Part shown: in pieces, positions 1-6,961 of the stretch
Position numbering within the stretch: position 1 is the first letter of the stretch
Layout of the letters: each line of letters begins with the position of its first letter
From: a virus
Length of the DNA stretch: 27,180 nucleotides
Virus record (IMG/VR): IMGVR_UViG_3300023184_000444
Coordinates: 1-27,180 of that record
Reading direction: 5' to 3' (one strand)
Notes under the pieces: generated by a model
What the model saw: the letters and a program-made list of their open reading frames with translations, nothing else
The model's database searches: none
What the model was told of the DNA's origin: nothing
Translations under genes and position numbers: made by a program

Positions 1-1219
1 CACCCATACCAGTAATCTTGCTGGTACCCATAGCAATAGCACCAGACATAGTGCCACCAGTTTTAGCCAACTTAGCATCTAACTGTGTTTGAATTGCTGA
101 TGTTACTCCGTCAACATACCCAATCTCAGCAGATGATACTGTAGAAGATATACCAAGTTTAGTCCAGTCAATAGCAGCAGATGCGCTAATGTCAGCATTA
201 ACAATAGTGCCATCTACAATATCTGCAGAGGTAATAGTTCCGTTAAGGTTTAACTTGCTGTAAGCAATGGCTGCAGATGCATTAACATCTGCGTTAAGAA
301 TAGTTCCATCAAGCAACATTGTGCTAGTTACTGTGCCAGTATCGCTAGTCTTTACCAAGGTAGCACTTGATGGAATTGTAGTTCCATTGATGCTAGTGGC
401 TGTAGCCACACCAAGTACGGGTGTTACAAGAGTAGGGCTAGTAGCAAATACTGCTGCACCAGAACCAGTTTCATCTGTAAGGGCAGAGGCTAAGTTAGCA
501 CTAGATGGTGTAGCAAGGAAAGTGGCTATGCCAGTACCAAGACCAGCCACACCAGTTGAGATAGGTAAGCCTGTAGCATTAGTAAGTGTTGCCGAAGTTG
601 GAGTTCCTAGCACTGGTGTTACCAATGTAGGAGAAGTTGAAAGGACTGTATTACCAGTACCAGTTGAAGTTACTACACCAGTACCACCATTGGCTACTGG
701 CAATGTGCCAGTTACGCCTGTTGTTAATGGTAATCCAGTTGCGTTAGTTAGCACACCAGATGCAGGTGTACCCAAGGCTGGGGTAGTCATTGTTGGTGAA
801 GTAAGAGTAGGGCTAGTTAAAGTCTTGTTAGTTAAAGTCTGTGTGTTAGTTGTACCAACTACTGCGCCAGTTACACCGTGTGCTGTAGTTGTATTTTCAG
901 TGTGGTCATTAGCATCTTGCAAGTCACGACCAATAACCATATGTCGGACAATTGCACCAGCAGAGTGGGCTACACCAGTAGAGCCATCAATGCCTCTAGC
1001 AATAGTAAGCGTGTTACCTGATGCGTAGTTACTGACATCTACAATTTCTTCAAGGGCCGTATCAGGGTCAATGACAACTGTATATGTTTGACCTACTGCA
1101 GGTGTCTTACCACCCATTAGGTTAGCACCAGAACCTACAGTCATAGTTGTATCACCAGAGGTGATTCCGCTACTGAGTGTGGTCTGCTGGGCTCGGGATG
1201 AGTATTTTCTAGTTGTCAT
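1..1219 (-). CDS. Tail fibre or appendage protein, partial (C-terminus beyond left edge)
   Basis: An open frame reads leftward from ATG at 1217-1219 to the window edge without a stop (about 406 codons seen). The N-terminal part resembles a fibre attachment region. The rest is low-complexity and rich in Thr, Ser, Gly, Ala and Asn, with repeated phrases such as [21 protein letters not shown] and LPVANGGTG. Two copies of a unit of the form DGTIxNADxxASAAI lie near the left edge, followed by [10 protein letters not shown]. Such phrases are common in fibre and collar appendages of marine and freshwater phages, which form trimeric beta-rich shafts for receptor binding. The frame is the only one that continues the leftward structural operon. 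It begins 11 bases after the stop of the upstream gene, with a weak AGG-containing site before the ATG. The receptor-binding tip is not in the window. Confidence 0.8.
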   Translation of the reverse strand, partial: MTTRKYSSRAQQTTLSSGITSGDTTMTVGSGANLMGGKTPAVGQTYTVVIDPDTALEEIVDVSNYASGNTLTIARGIDGSTGVAHSAGAIVRHMVIGRDLQDANDHTENTTTAHGVTGAVVGTTNTQTLTNKTLTSPTLTSPTMTTPALGTPASGVLTNATGLPLTTGVTGTLPVANGGTGVVTSTGTGNTVLSTSPTLVTPVLGTPTSATLTNATGLPISTGVAGLGTGIATFLATPSSANLASALTDETGSGAAVFATSPTLVTPVLGVATATSINGTTIPSSATLVKTSDTGTVTSTMLLDGTILNADVNASAAIAYSKLNLNGTITSADIVDGTIVNADISASAAIDWTKLGISSTVSSAEIGYVDGVTSAIQTQLDAKLAKTGGTMSGAIAMGTSKITGMG

Positions 1220-1230
1220 TTATCTGCCTA

Positions 1231-2157
1231 TCAAAGGGAGTAGTGGACACGGATAGGATATTTGTCTTGCTGTTTCTTAATCTCTTCATTTAATCGTTGA
1301 TTAAACAAAGCGTAAACTTGCTTAGTAAGTGATTGAGATGAACCATATGGACGTTTGGAATCTGTCTCATCTGCCTGTGGGCTAACCATTGACGCACGTG
1401 CTGGGTCAAGGTTAGACAACAGACGATAAGTAGCACCAAGAATAACTAGGTCTTTACAAGACTCTGGTAGTCCAGTAGTGTCTGTAAATATGTCAGCATT
1501 AGTAGAAAAAGAAGTTGGGTTAGTAGAATATACAACTTGAACAGTACGTCCTGAAGGGATGTAGTCATAGATAGATAAAGTCTGACCGCTAGTAAATGCA
1601 GTTGAGTTAGCGTTGCCATCAAAACGATAGTTACGAAGTGGTATCCATTCTTTACTTGCACCTAATGCTTGATATGCAGCAGCAAGAATAGAACGAATAT
1701 TTAACGTAGTACCAGTAGCAGGCAATCTAAAGGCTGAGACTGCAGAGTTAGATGTAATAGTAGTTGTCTTGGCTGCAAAGATAGATGAGCCAATTGCATT
1801 GATAGTATCGTTAATTGCTCGCTTAATTGTAAAACGTGGGAAGGTAGGTGCAATAGTAACCTTAGTGCCTGCTGTATGCGCAGCAAGAGTAGTACCTATG
1901 TATGCTCTACCATAGGGAGCAATAGTTGCAGTGTTACCAACTCTGTCATAGTTATCTACCCAGAATAGTTCTTCATCAATTTCAACAATACCTTTGCCTA
2001 CACTGTCAGTAGATGCAAGTGATAGAGTAATAGGTGCAGCAATAGTTGAGGCGGTTGCTGCTACATCTGCAGTAATGTGAGTAGCGCGGTCCTGTTGAAG
2101 TGTGTAACCTGAAAGGTTCATTGACACTTCATTAATCATATCTAATAATGTAGTCAT
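1231..2157 (-). CDS. Probable neck/adaptor (head-to-tail connector) structural protein
   Basis: 308 residues. A region near residues 20-110 is rich in small beta-forming residues. The C-terminal part carries a helical segment around CKDLVILGATYRLLSNLD and ends in a charged helix (NQRLNEEIKKQQDKY). That layout, an N-terminal helix, a beta-rich middle and a helical end next to the tail fibre gene, is what I would expect of a phage adaptor or tail-tube-entry protein. I cannot name a family. The start overlaps the stop of the preceding gene in a TAATG junction, and AAGGAGC lies about 11 bases upstream. The neck assignment comes from position and composition only; a baseplate or tail protein is the alternative. 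Confidence 0.5.
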   Translation of the reverse strand: MTTLLDMINEVSMNLSGYTLQQDRATHITADVAATASTIAAPITLSLASTDSVGKGIVEIDEELFWVDNYDRVGNTATIAPYGRAYIGTTLAAHTAGTKVTIAPTFPRFTIKRAINDTINAIGSSIFAAKTTTITSNSAVSAFRLPATGTTLNIRSILAAAYQALGASKEWIPLRNYRFDGNANSTAFTSGQTLSIYDYIPSGRTVQVVYSTNPTSFSTNADIFTDTTGLPESCKDLVILGATYRLLSNLDPARASMVSPQADETDSKRPYGSSQSLTKQVYALFNQRLNEEIKKQQDKYPIRVHYSL

Positions 2158-2411
2158 TATACGTTTATGCTCCTTAGGGCTGCAACAGCAGACTTACCAG
2201 TAGTAGAGGCAAGTTCATTACATACAGCATTAAGTCCTTTGTATGCAGAAGGTTGACGTGAGCCACTAGCCTTAATGTTAAGGGCTGCAACAACTCCTAG
2301 ACCAGTTGTACTTGCATAAGTATTTGCTGCACCTTGTTGTGCTTTGCCAGTTGTACCAGCAAGACGATTTAATTCTGCTGTTAAACTACTACCCTCTTTG
2401 CCTAGTGCCAT
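2157..2411 (-). CDS. Small conserved-looking hypothetical protein, 84 aa
   Basis: 84 residues, Ala/Gly/Ser/Thr-rich, with alternating motifs TTGKAQQGAANTYA and ASTTGKSAVAALRSINV. It holds one Cys and no membrane segment. It starts with ATG after AAGGATAACTA, a good ribosome binding site, and ends in a TAATG overlap with the adaptor-like gene, so the two are probably translationally coupled. The composition resembles short decoration or tail-associated proteins, but I do not recognise a family and propose no function. Confidence 0.6.
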   Translation of the reverse strand: MALGKEGSSLTAELNRLAGTTGKAQQGAANTYASTTGLGVVAALNIKASGSRQPSAYKGLNAVCNELASTTGKSAVAALRSINV

Positions 2412-2414
2412 TAG

Positions 2415-2600
2415 TTATCCTTTTTTAGTAATGATTTTTTTACGTAAGGTTGCGCCTATTTTTATTTCTTTTTTATTAGGCAATTCTTTAGCATGCATTT
2501 TTCTATCGGCTTTCATATAAGCAGATTTTTGAGCAGGAGTCATACCTTTAGTCATTTTTATATCTTGTTTTAATTCTGTTTTTGATGAACCATTTTTCAT
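2415..2600 (-). CDS. Tiny lysine-rich hypothetical protein, 61 aa
   Basis: 61 residues with about a quarter Lys, predicted to be strongly basic and helical (TKGMTPAQKSAYMKADRKMHAKEL). It starts in an ATGA overlap with the stop of the DUF6321-like gene and ends just before the ribosome binding site of the 84-aa gene. It is one of several very small basic proteins in the capsid-to-tail part of the operon. Position inside a tight structural operon argues that it is expressed; a nucleic-acid-binding or minor virion role is only a guess. Confidence 0.55.
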   Translation of the reverse strand: MKNGSSKTELKQDIKMTKGMTPAQKSAYMKADRKMHAKELPNKKEIKIGATLRKKIITKKG

Positions 2601-2887
2601 TTCTTAGCCTTATTTCTCTTAGAGATTGCTGCAGCCTTAGCCTTAGCATCAGCCTTAGAACTTGCTCCCCACGCATTAAGCGATAGAAGCAGTCTTGTTG
2701 GCGAGCCGTCAGGCTTGCGTTCTGGTCCTGGCATACCACCCATACGGGCTAGGAAAGATGCCCTACGTGGGTTGTCTCCAGCCTTTACAGGCGCTTTGAG
2801 AGTGCCACCCTTATAAGATGCCCTGCCCTTGGCATTGAGTCCACCAGCAGGGTTCTTGCCTTCTTTACGTGTCCAGGCTGCTGTCAT
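2597..2887 (-). CDS. DUF6321-like small protein, 96 aa
   Basis: 96 residues. It matches my memory of a family seen in many aquatic phages and catalogued as DUF6321: an N-terminal WTRKEGKNPAGGLNAKGRASY, then LKAPVKAGDNPRRASFLARM, PGPERKPDGSPTRLLLSLNAWGA, and a Lys/Ala-rich helix at the end. The family has no assigned function. Its Gly/Arg/Lys content suggests nucleic-acid contact or a minor virion role. The start overlaps the 3-prime end of the methyltransferase gene by 23 bases, with AAGGAAGAATA directly before ATG. Confidence 0.7.
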   Translation of the reverse strand: MTAAWTRKEGKNPAGGLNAKGRASYKGGTLKAPVKAGDNPRRASFLARMGGMPGPERKPDGSPTRLLLSLNAWGASSKADAKAKAAAISKRNKAKK

Positions 2888-3458
2888 TATTCTTCCTTAG
2901 CCATACTTGAGAGTTTGATAATAAAACTTCTGATTCATCTTTGACTGCCCCTACAAAGGTATCTATTGACCAGCCTGGCTGGAACTCAACACCTCTAGGG
3001 TCTTCCCATAGGTAGTCATCAAATGCCATAATCCCACCTGGCTTAAGTAATCTCCAAGCAAGTACGGCATCCTGTAGTACACCTTCTGCTGTGTGGTCTC
3101 CATCAATATAGATGAAGTCATAGGTTGGTTCTTCAATGGAGCGAAGGAACTCTTTGCTGTCCATCTTGTACTTAATCACATTAGGTCGAAAGGCAATCCG
3201 TGAATCGTATACACGCTCAACGTCTAGCCAGTCCATAGCCTTATGTTCTTCTTCATCAGAGCCAGTCCAGATGTCTACATCTTCTAGGACTGAGTTCTTC
3301 TGGGTCAGGATGTTATCTACCAGCCATACAGTTGCATCGCCTGTGAAAGCACCAATCTGTAAGAACCTAAGACCAAACTTGCCAGCAAGCGGTAGTAGTT
3401 GTGACTCAAAGTTTTTTTTTGCGGTCATCTCAAACCAGTTAGGATATTTAGTTTGCAT
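2865..3458 (-). CDS. Class I SAM-dependent methyltransferase (Methyltransf_24-like)
   Basis: 197 residues from the chosen start. SAM-binding motif I is LQIGAFTGDAT (about 33-43). An acidic loop carries DFIYIDGDHT (about 114-123), and LLKPGGIMAFDDY (about 137-149) follows. This is the Rossmann-fold pattern of small methyltransferases of the type found in sugar or polysaccharide modification clusters. The frame is open further upstream to 3497, but the ATG at 3456-3458 follows AGAGGTAAAGGTT and overlaps the glycosyltransferase stop by 11 bases, so it is preferred. Its link to the glycosyltransferase suggests that both modify one target, perhaps a virion protein or glycan. The substrate cannot be read from the sequence. 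Confidence 0.85.
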   Translation of the reverse strand: MQTKYPNWFEMTAKKNFESQLLPLAGKFGLRFLQIGAFTGDATVWLVDNILTQKNSVLEDVDIWTGSDEEEHKAMDWLDVERVYDSRIAFRPNVIKYKMDSKEFLRSIEEPTYDFIYIDGDHTAEGVLQDAVLAWRLLKPGGIMAFDDYLWEDPRGVEFQPGWSIDTFVGAVKDESEVLLSNSQVWLRKNNDSSLDT

Positions 3459-4146
3459 AACCTTTACCTCTACCAAAAGCATCATAGTAGTTCTCATCCA
3501 TATTGAATCGTTTCATATGTCCTACAGTTGCAGCGGTATCACACCACAGAGGAATCTCCGCCTTGTTGACTACTGCAAAGAAGTAGATGTCTTCACCAGT
3601 GAACTGCTTGTTAGCGCCCACTTCTGTGAAGAACGGAACTCCTGGCAATGCTTTTTTGATTCTTGTTATTACACTGCGGTGCATTAGGCAAAAGCCCATA
3701 CCTGCAGCACTTACTTTTATAAAGGTGTTCTTTGGCAGTGGGTCTAACCTTCTAATCCCAATACCAAACTCTGCTTCAGCAAACTCATAAACAGTTGCTA
3801 ATGGCTTCATCAATGGTTGCTCTGGTTCGTTACTTGTAAAGTAAACACCAGTAAGCAATGGAATATCTACGGCATCTCTACGATTCCAGAGTTTAAGAAA
3901 CTTCTCTGGAGTAATCATAATGTCTGAGTCAAGCCAGAGTAGCCAATCAGATTTATTGTTGTCATACCAGCGATTAACTAACATCTCTCGCTGTTGTGCT
4001 ATCTGATTACCGTGTGCTCTTAATGAGCCACAGAACTCTACGCCTGAGTTTATCAGGGTGTCTACAACACCTTCCATAAATTTGCCATCTACCATACCAT
4101 TGTCGCACCAAGCGACTGCTAAGGTTTCTTTCTTTTGTTTAGCCAT
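3448..4146 (-). CDS. GT-A fold glycosyltransferase-like protein
   Basis: 232 residues. It starts with a beta strand (TLAVAWCDNG) and has a segment HGNQIAQQREMLVNRW typical of nucleotide-sugar contact. The metal-binding DxD motif appears as WLLWLDSDIMI (DSD at 73-75), and further on come SAAGMGFCLMHR and FTGEDIYFF, which look like the acceptor-side and catalytic-base region of GT2/ANP1-like enzymes. It is probably a cytoplasmic sugar transferase using a nucleotide sugar. It overlaps the methyltransferase downstream and sits among structural genes, which points to virion glycosylation or host surface-glycan modification. Sugar and acceptor are unknown. Confidence 0.8.
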   Translation of the reverse strand: MAKQKKETLAVAWCDNGMVDGKFMEGVVDTLINSGVEFCGSLRAHGNQIAQQREMLVNRWYDNNKSDWLLWLDSDIMITPEKFLKLWNRRDAVDIPLLTGVYFTSNEPEQPLMKPLATVYEFAEAEFGIGIRRLDPLPKNTFIKVSAAGMGFCLMHRSVITRIKKALPGVPFFTEVGANKQFTGEDIYFFAVVNKAEIPLWCDTAATVGHMKRFNMDENYYDAFGRGKGYAN

Positions 4147-4161
4147 TGTCCCCTACCTTAA

Positions 4162-4317
4162 CTACTTAACTTTTTTTAGATTAGGATTCTTCTTCTTAGC
4201 AGCCTTACTCGCATTACGAGTACTTGCTGCTAAAATTGCAGAAGCACCTTCTTTAGAGATACCCTGTTTTTTAGCAATCCCTGCTGCAACAGCCTTAAAA
4301 CCAGGATGCTTTTTCAT
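4162..4317 (-). CDS. Tiny basic alanine/lysine-rich protein, 51 aa
   Basis: 51 residues reading MKKHPGFKAVAAGIAKKQG, then SKEGASAILAASTRNASKAAKKKNP. The ATG overlaps the stop of the 63-aa gene upstream in a TAATG junction, which supports translation. The helical, Lys/Ala-rich pattern with a G-x-S-K-E-G-A core resembles a small protein I have seen near structural genes of other aquatic phages, with no known function. Strongly basic, so nucleic-acid binding is possible. Confidence 0.6.
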   Translation of the reverse strand: MKKHPGFKAVAAGIAKKQGISKEGASAILAASTRNASKAAKKKNPNLKKVK

Positions 4318-4508
4318 TAGTTTGTATACCCATTATTGTGTGAGGCAGAACCATACTTCTTTTTATTTGCTGCATCATTACCTACCATAGGACGCTTTGT
4401 AGGCATAGCAGGTGATGGCTTTCCAGATGGCTTATGAATAGGTGCAACCTTAGAATGGTCTAATGCTTTGGTGCGCGGTGCGCTATTTCCTGAGTATCCC
4501 GATGCCAT
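4317..4508 (-). CDS. Small hypothetical protein, 63 aa
   Basis: 63 residues, Pro/Lys/Ser-rich and probably disordered (HKPSGKPSPAMPTKRPM), ending in a Gly/Asn/Tyr-rich tail. Coupled at both ends by TAATG overlaps to the 62-aa and 51-aa genes. No family recognised. The disordered basic composition is like its neighbours; a minor virion or scaffolding-linked role is a guess. Confidence 0.5.
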   Translation of the reverse strand: MASGYSGNSAPRTKALDHSKVAPIHKPSGKPSPAMPTKRPMVGNDAANKKKYGSASHNNGYTN

Positions 4509-4696
4509 TACTTCTTCTTGCCCATCTTCTTCATAGCAGAGTTCTTCATTGGCTTGCCCTTCATAAGGTGCATACCAGCCTTAGTTTCTCTGGCTTTTTC
4601 TTTCTTACCTTCTGGTGTCTTTAATTCTTTTTTCTTTGTCAATACATTTTCAGTCTTCTCGTAGGCAGCGTATGCCTTTGCTTTATTCATTGCCAT
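4508..4696 (-). CDS. Tiny lysine-rich protein, 62 aa
   Basis: 62 residues, roughly one third Lys, with MKGKPMKNSAMKKMGKKK at the C-terminus and a charged helix (AYEKTENVLTKKKEL) before it. It starts in a TAATG overlap with the 112-aa gene and ends in a TAATG overlap with the 63-aa gene. An ATG two codons downstream could also serve as start. Extreme basicity suggests binding to DNA, RNA or an acidic protein surface, but no family is recognised. Confidence 0.55.
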   Translation of the reverse strand: MAMNKAKAYAAYEKTENVLTKKKELKTPEGKKEKARETKAGMHLMKGKPMKNSAMKKMGKKK

Positions 4697-5034
4697 TATT
4701 GTATTCCTGCTTCCTTGAGTTCTCGCATTACTGTGGCTGTTGGTTTGTCTATCTTCTTTGCTTGTACCATTGTGTTACCGTCATAGGCTACACCTAGTTT
4801 TTCAGATGCTTCGTGTGCTGCCTGTACCTGTTTCATCTTTGTCCCATTAGGTTGGATACCCTGTGCTCTGGCACTACGATATGCTTCAAGTTCAGAGTTC
4901 CACTTCTTCTGGGTAGTACCACTTGCTATTACATCACCTCTGGCATCGCCAGTAGATAATTCTAGAAGTTGTATCTTGCACCCAAAGCAACCTTCTACAT
5001 ACTCTGGATGTGTCTGTATTTGATGCAGTCCCAT
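4696..5034 (-). CDS. Conserved actinophage-type hypothetical protein with CxxC, 112 aa
   Basis: 112 residues. The start HPEYVEGCFGCKIQ (CxxC at 16-19) and the later EAYRSARAQGIQPNGTK and KLGVAYDGNTM match a short protein that I recall from many actinobacteriophage structural regions, next to the capsid or head-tail genes. The CxxC could hold a metal with partners elsewhere, or form a disulphide. It begins directly after the stop of the 90-aa gene. Function unknown; a head-completion or head-tail role fits the position. Confidence 0.65.
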   Translation of the reverse strand: MGLHQIQTHPEYVEGCFGCKIQLLELSTGDARGDVIASGTTQKKWNSELEAYRSARAQGIQPNGTKMKQVQAAHEASEKLGVAYDGNTMVQAKKIDKPTATVMRELKEAGIQ

Positions 5035-5307
5035 TTATTCCACCGTAAAGTTGGCTGAAGTTACAATGGCATCAGCAATCATTGCCGTTCTGATAGCCTC
5101 AGTAATTCCAGTATGTTGACATCCACCCATATAGTAAGCAGTATAAGTTGCTAACTCATCTTCGGTTGGATACTGTATAAGTGAGTAAACACCACTACTA
5201 AGAATGATGGTATAACTCTTTGTGCGTTGTTTAAAGTGTGTAAACAAACGGTGAGCACCAATGTGTCCTTGTTCCAAGGTTGGTGTTACAAGTGTGTAAG
5301 TTGCCAC
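5035..5307 (-). CDS. Small hypothetical protein with GTG start, 90 aa
   Basis: 90 residues. It starts at GTG (5305-5307) preceded by AAGGAGAACA, an excellent ribosome binding site, and no better ATG is present. It has an N-terminal beta-rich stretch (TYTLVTPTLEQGHIGAHRLF, then YTIILSSGVYSLI) and a C-terminal helix after YYMGGCQHTGITEA. This pattern occurs near capsid genes in other actinophages as far as I recall. It is the first gene after the hairpin that follows the capsid gene. A head-tail joining or capsid accessory role is likely by position but not proven. Confidence 0.6.
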   Translation of the reverse strand: MATYTLVTPTLEQGHIGAHRLFTHFKQRTKSYTIILSSGVYSLIQYPTEDELATYTAYYMGGCQHTGITEAIRTAMIADAIVTSANFTVE

Positions 5308-5329
5308 TGTTCTCCTTAATGAACTTACT

Positions 5330-5367
5330 CTTAAGTAAAGGCTAAGCGAACCTAACCTTTACTTAAG
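5330..5367 (-). terminator. Long hairpin after the capsid gene (terminator, attenuator or mRNA-end stabiliser)
   Basis: A perfect 12-bp inverted repeat (arms 5330-5341 and 5356-5367, CTTAAGTAAAGG and its complement) lies between the capsid stop at 5378 and the next gene at 5307. In the minus-strand RNA four more pairs close inside it, two of them G-U wobbles, giving a 16-bp stem with a 6-nt loop. On the plus strand the two wobble pairs would be mismatches, so the leftward transcript is the one that folds. There is no strong U-run. Partial termination or 3-prime-end protection of abundant capsid mRNA is likely. Confidence 0.6.
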
Positions 5368-5377
5368 CGTCAATCAA

Positions 5378-6322
5378 CTAAGCGACTGATGAACCGTTAA
5401 GAATACGATACAAGGCTGCTTCGCGGTAACGCTTGAAGCCTAGAACGCCGTACCAACCCATTGGGCGGAAACGCATTAACTGGTCAATAACTGGACCGAT
5501 AACTACGTGTGGCTCTTCAGCAACGGCTTCAGCCATTGCTTCCTTGCCAGCAAGAATTGTGCGGTATACCTGGGCGCTTGAAGCACCGTCAGTATCTTTG
5601 AACATACGAGCAGACTCTACGAAGTAAGCACCTTCGTATGAACCAATTTCTCCAGCCCAAATTTCTTCCTTTGAGTTGTACTCGTGAGGAATACGCCATC
5701 CACCAGCACCAGTCTCAGCACGAAGGTCGTGTGAGATTTCTGGGTGGATACCACACCAGTACATTGAACCCTTGCGTGGAACTGACAGACCTGAACGCAA
5801 CTTAGCAACAGCCTTACGGATGTTTGCAGAAGTGATTGTATCTGTAGCAGCAATTGTTACTGTGTTAGTACGTGTACCACCGTAGATGATGTTTGTACCA
5901 CCACGAAGTTCAGTCTGTGCAACTGTATCAATTGAACCTGCAAGGTTGAAAGCGATGATGTTAGCAATTGCTGGGTCTACATCAGCAAGGCTGAATAGTT
6001 CCAAAGCACGTGTAACAAGGACAGAGTTACCGTACTCAGCAAGAGTAATAGTAACTGATGTTGGAGCAGCAATCTGAACTGAGTCACGCTCAGTTGATTC
6101 TGTCAAAGCAGTTGCCTGTTCAGACAAATCTGCGTATAGTTGTAGGACTACGGTTGAGCCAGGGTTTGCTAACTTAGTGGGCTTCTTATCAGCGACACTA
6201 CGAATTAGGGGTTCTGAACGCAACGCAAAGTCTAATAGTCGGTCATACGCCTTTTGGACGAGACCTGCACCACCAGCGGTACCAGCGAGATTGCCAGTAG
6301 AGGATGTATATGCATTAGCCAT
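5378..6322 (-). CDS. Major capsid protein, N4-gp56 type (HK97 fold)
   Basis: 314 residues. The order of motifs matches the N4-gp56 major capsid family as I know it: an LTEST segment (73-77) followed by a beta strand, AEYGN (95-99), an RKAVAKLR helix (169-176), HPEISHDLR (193-201) and GEIGSYEGAYFVES (224-237). It forms the icosahedral shell around the packaged genome. The ATG follows AGGAGGTGA at an ideal distance, the strongest ribosome binding site in the structural block, as expected for the most abundant virion protein. It lies directly downstream of the scaffold-like gene and is followed by a stable hairpin. Length is in the normal range for this family. Confidence 0.85.
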   Translation of the reverse strand: MANAYTSSTGNLAGTAGGAGLVQKAYDRLLDFALRSEPLIRSVADKKPTKLANPGSTVVLQLYADLSEQATALTESTERDSVQIAAPTSVTITLAEYGNSVLVTRALELFSLADVDPAIANIIAFNLAGSIDTVAQTELRGGTNIIYGGTRTNTVTIAATDTITSANIRKAVAKLRSGLSVPRKGSMYWCGIHPEISHDLRAETGAGGWRIPHEYNSKEEIWAGEIGSYEGAYFVESARMFKDTDGASSAQVYRTILAGKEAMAEAVAEEPHVVIGPVIDQLMRFRPMGWYGVLGFKRYREAALYRILNGSSVA

Positions 6323-6328
6323 TGTTGT

Positions 6329-6343
6329 TCACCTCCTAGGTGA
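6329..6343 (-). promoter_or_regulatory. Capsid-gene Shine-Dalgarno inside a small hairpin
   Basis: The capsid ribosome binding site (AGGAGGTGA on the minus strand, 6329-6337) is part of a 6-bp inverted repeat with a 3-nt loop (arms 6329-6334 and 6338-6343). The stem could partly mask the site. It is weak enough that it may only tune initiation, so the regulatory role is uncertain. Confidence 0.35.
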
Positions 6344-6364
6344 GTTGTGAAATTACTATGTAAA

Positions 6365-6841
6365 TTACTGTTGAGAGTAGATAATTTGATTCAATTCTTC
6401 TGCGGAAGCCGCATTATTAATTCGACTCAATAAATCTTCTGCTCGGTCAGGGGACGTACCAAGTTGAGTAACCACATCTTGCTGCCGTAAGGCTGCTCGG
6501 TTTAGTTCTTTCTCTTGATTTACCTCTGGCTGTGTTAATCCAAACAAGTCTCCATTATCTTCAAGCCAGGTATTAACTGACTCTTCGTTAATATCATCCA
6601 AGTCTTTTAGGATTAATCGTTGTGCCTTTGGATTGACACCCTTCTGTTCTAGGACCTCTTTGACTACACGCTCACGCTGCGCCTTGGATAATCCCTCAAG
6701 TTGCTCAGTGAGTTCCTTAATACGTTTTTCATCGTTGCGCTTGGCTTTCCGTAACTTTTTAAGTAAGTCACTTCCATCCATCTGCACTTCGGTTTCGGTA
6801 TCTAGGTCGTCTTCGTCTTCATCCCAGTAGTTGTTGCTCAT
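6365..6841 (-). CDS. Probable capsid scaffolding protein
   Basis: 158 residues from the ATG at 6839-6841. The N-terminus is very acidic (DEDEDDLDTETE). A long charged coiled-coil-like stretch follows (LLKKLRKAKRNDEKRIKELTE and onward to about residue 85), then a Gln/Asn/Leu-rich helical C-terminus. An acidic, helical protein directly upstream of the capsid gene is the standard picture of a scaffold that chaperones shell assembly and later leaves. The frame is open 11 codons further, to 6874, but the inner ATG follows GAAGGGTGGG, better than any upstream site. There is no protease gene next to it. Confidence 0.7.
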   Translation of the reverse strand: MSNNYWDEDEDDLDTETEVQMDGSDLLKKLRKAKRNDEKRIKELTEQLEGLSKAQRERVVKEVLEQKGVNPKAQRLILKDLDDINEESVNTWLEDNGDLFGLTQPEVNQEKELNRAALRQQDVVTQLGTSPDRAEDLLSRINNAASAEELNQIIYSQQ

Positions 6842-6961
6842 AGCAACCCACCCTTCTATTCGTTGTAGTCGCAAGCCTCAGATTCTAGTCGGGGAACTAG
6901 GCTGGCTCTTGCTACCAGTCTTATACGCTGTGTGGGCTGGTGGGTCACACAGGAATCTATT
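6842..6961 (-). promoter_or_regulatory. Structured 120-nt leader of the scaffold/capsid genes
   Basis: This is the longest gap in the leftward block. In the leftward RNA a 7-bp stem forms between 6946-6952 and 6928-6934 around an 11-nt loop, and a second hairpin forms between 6896-6900 and 6885-6889. The first loop contains ACCCACC (6939-6945 on the plus strand reads GGTGGGT). This is complementary to GGTGGGT at the scaffold ribosome binding site (6846-6852), so a long-range pairing could hide that site. No convincing promoter boxes were found. It may be a processing or translation-control leader; a promoter for the capsid genes is the alternative. Confidence 0.4.

Noticed and set aside
267-1028. 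A 253-codon open frame on the plus strand, Val/Pro-rich
   Set aside because: It is the antisense of the low-complexity fibre gene, opposite to the operon direction, without a ribosome binding site, and its composition follows from the repeats.
3405-3425. A-AAA-AAC slippery heptamer in the methyltransferase gene (run of eight T on the plus strand)
   Set aside because: In frame for -1 shifting, but it lies at the start of an intact methyltransferase domain, and I saw no stimulatory structure or product that would make sense. Likely a chance Lys-Lys-Asn run.
6870-6960. tRNA-like gene in the leader before the scaffold gene
   Set aside because: Two hairpins are present, but no T-arm GGTTCGA-type sequence, anticodon arm or acceptor stem of proper length could be assembled on either strand.
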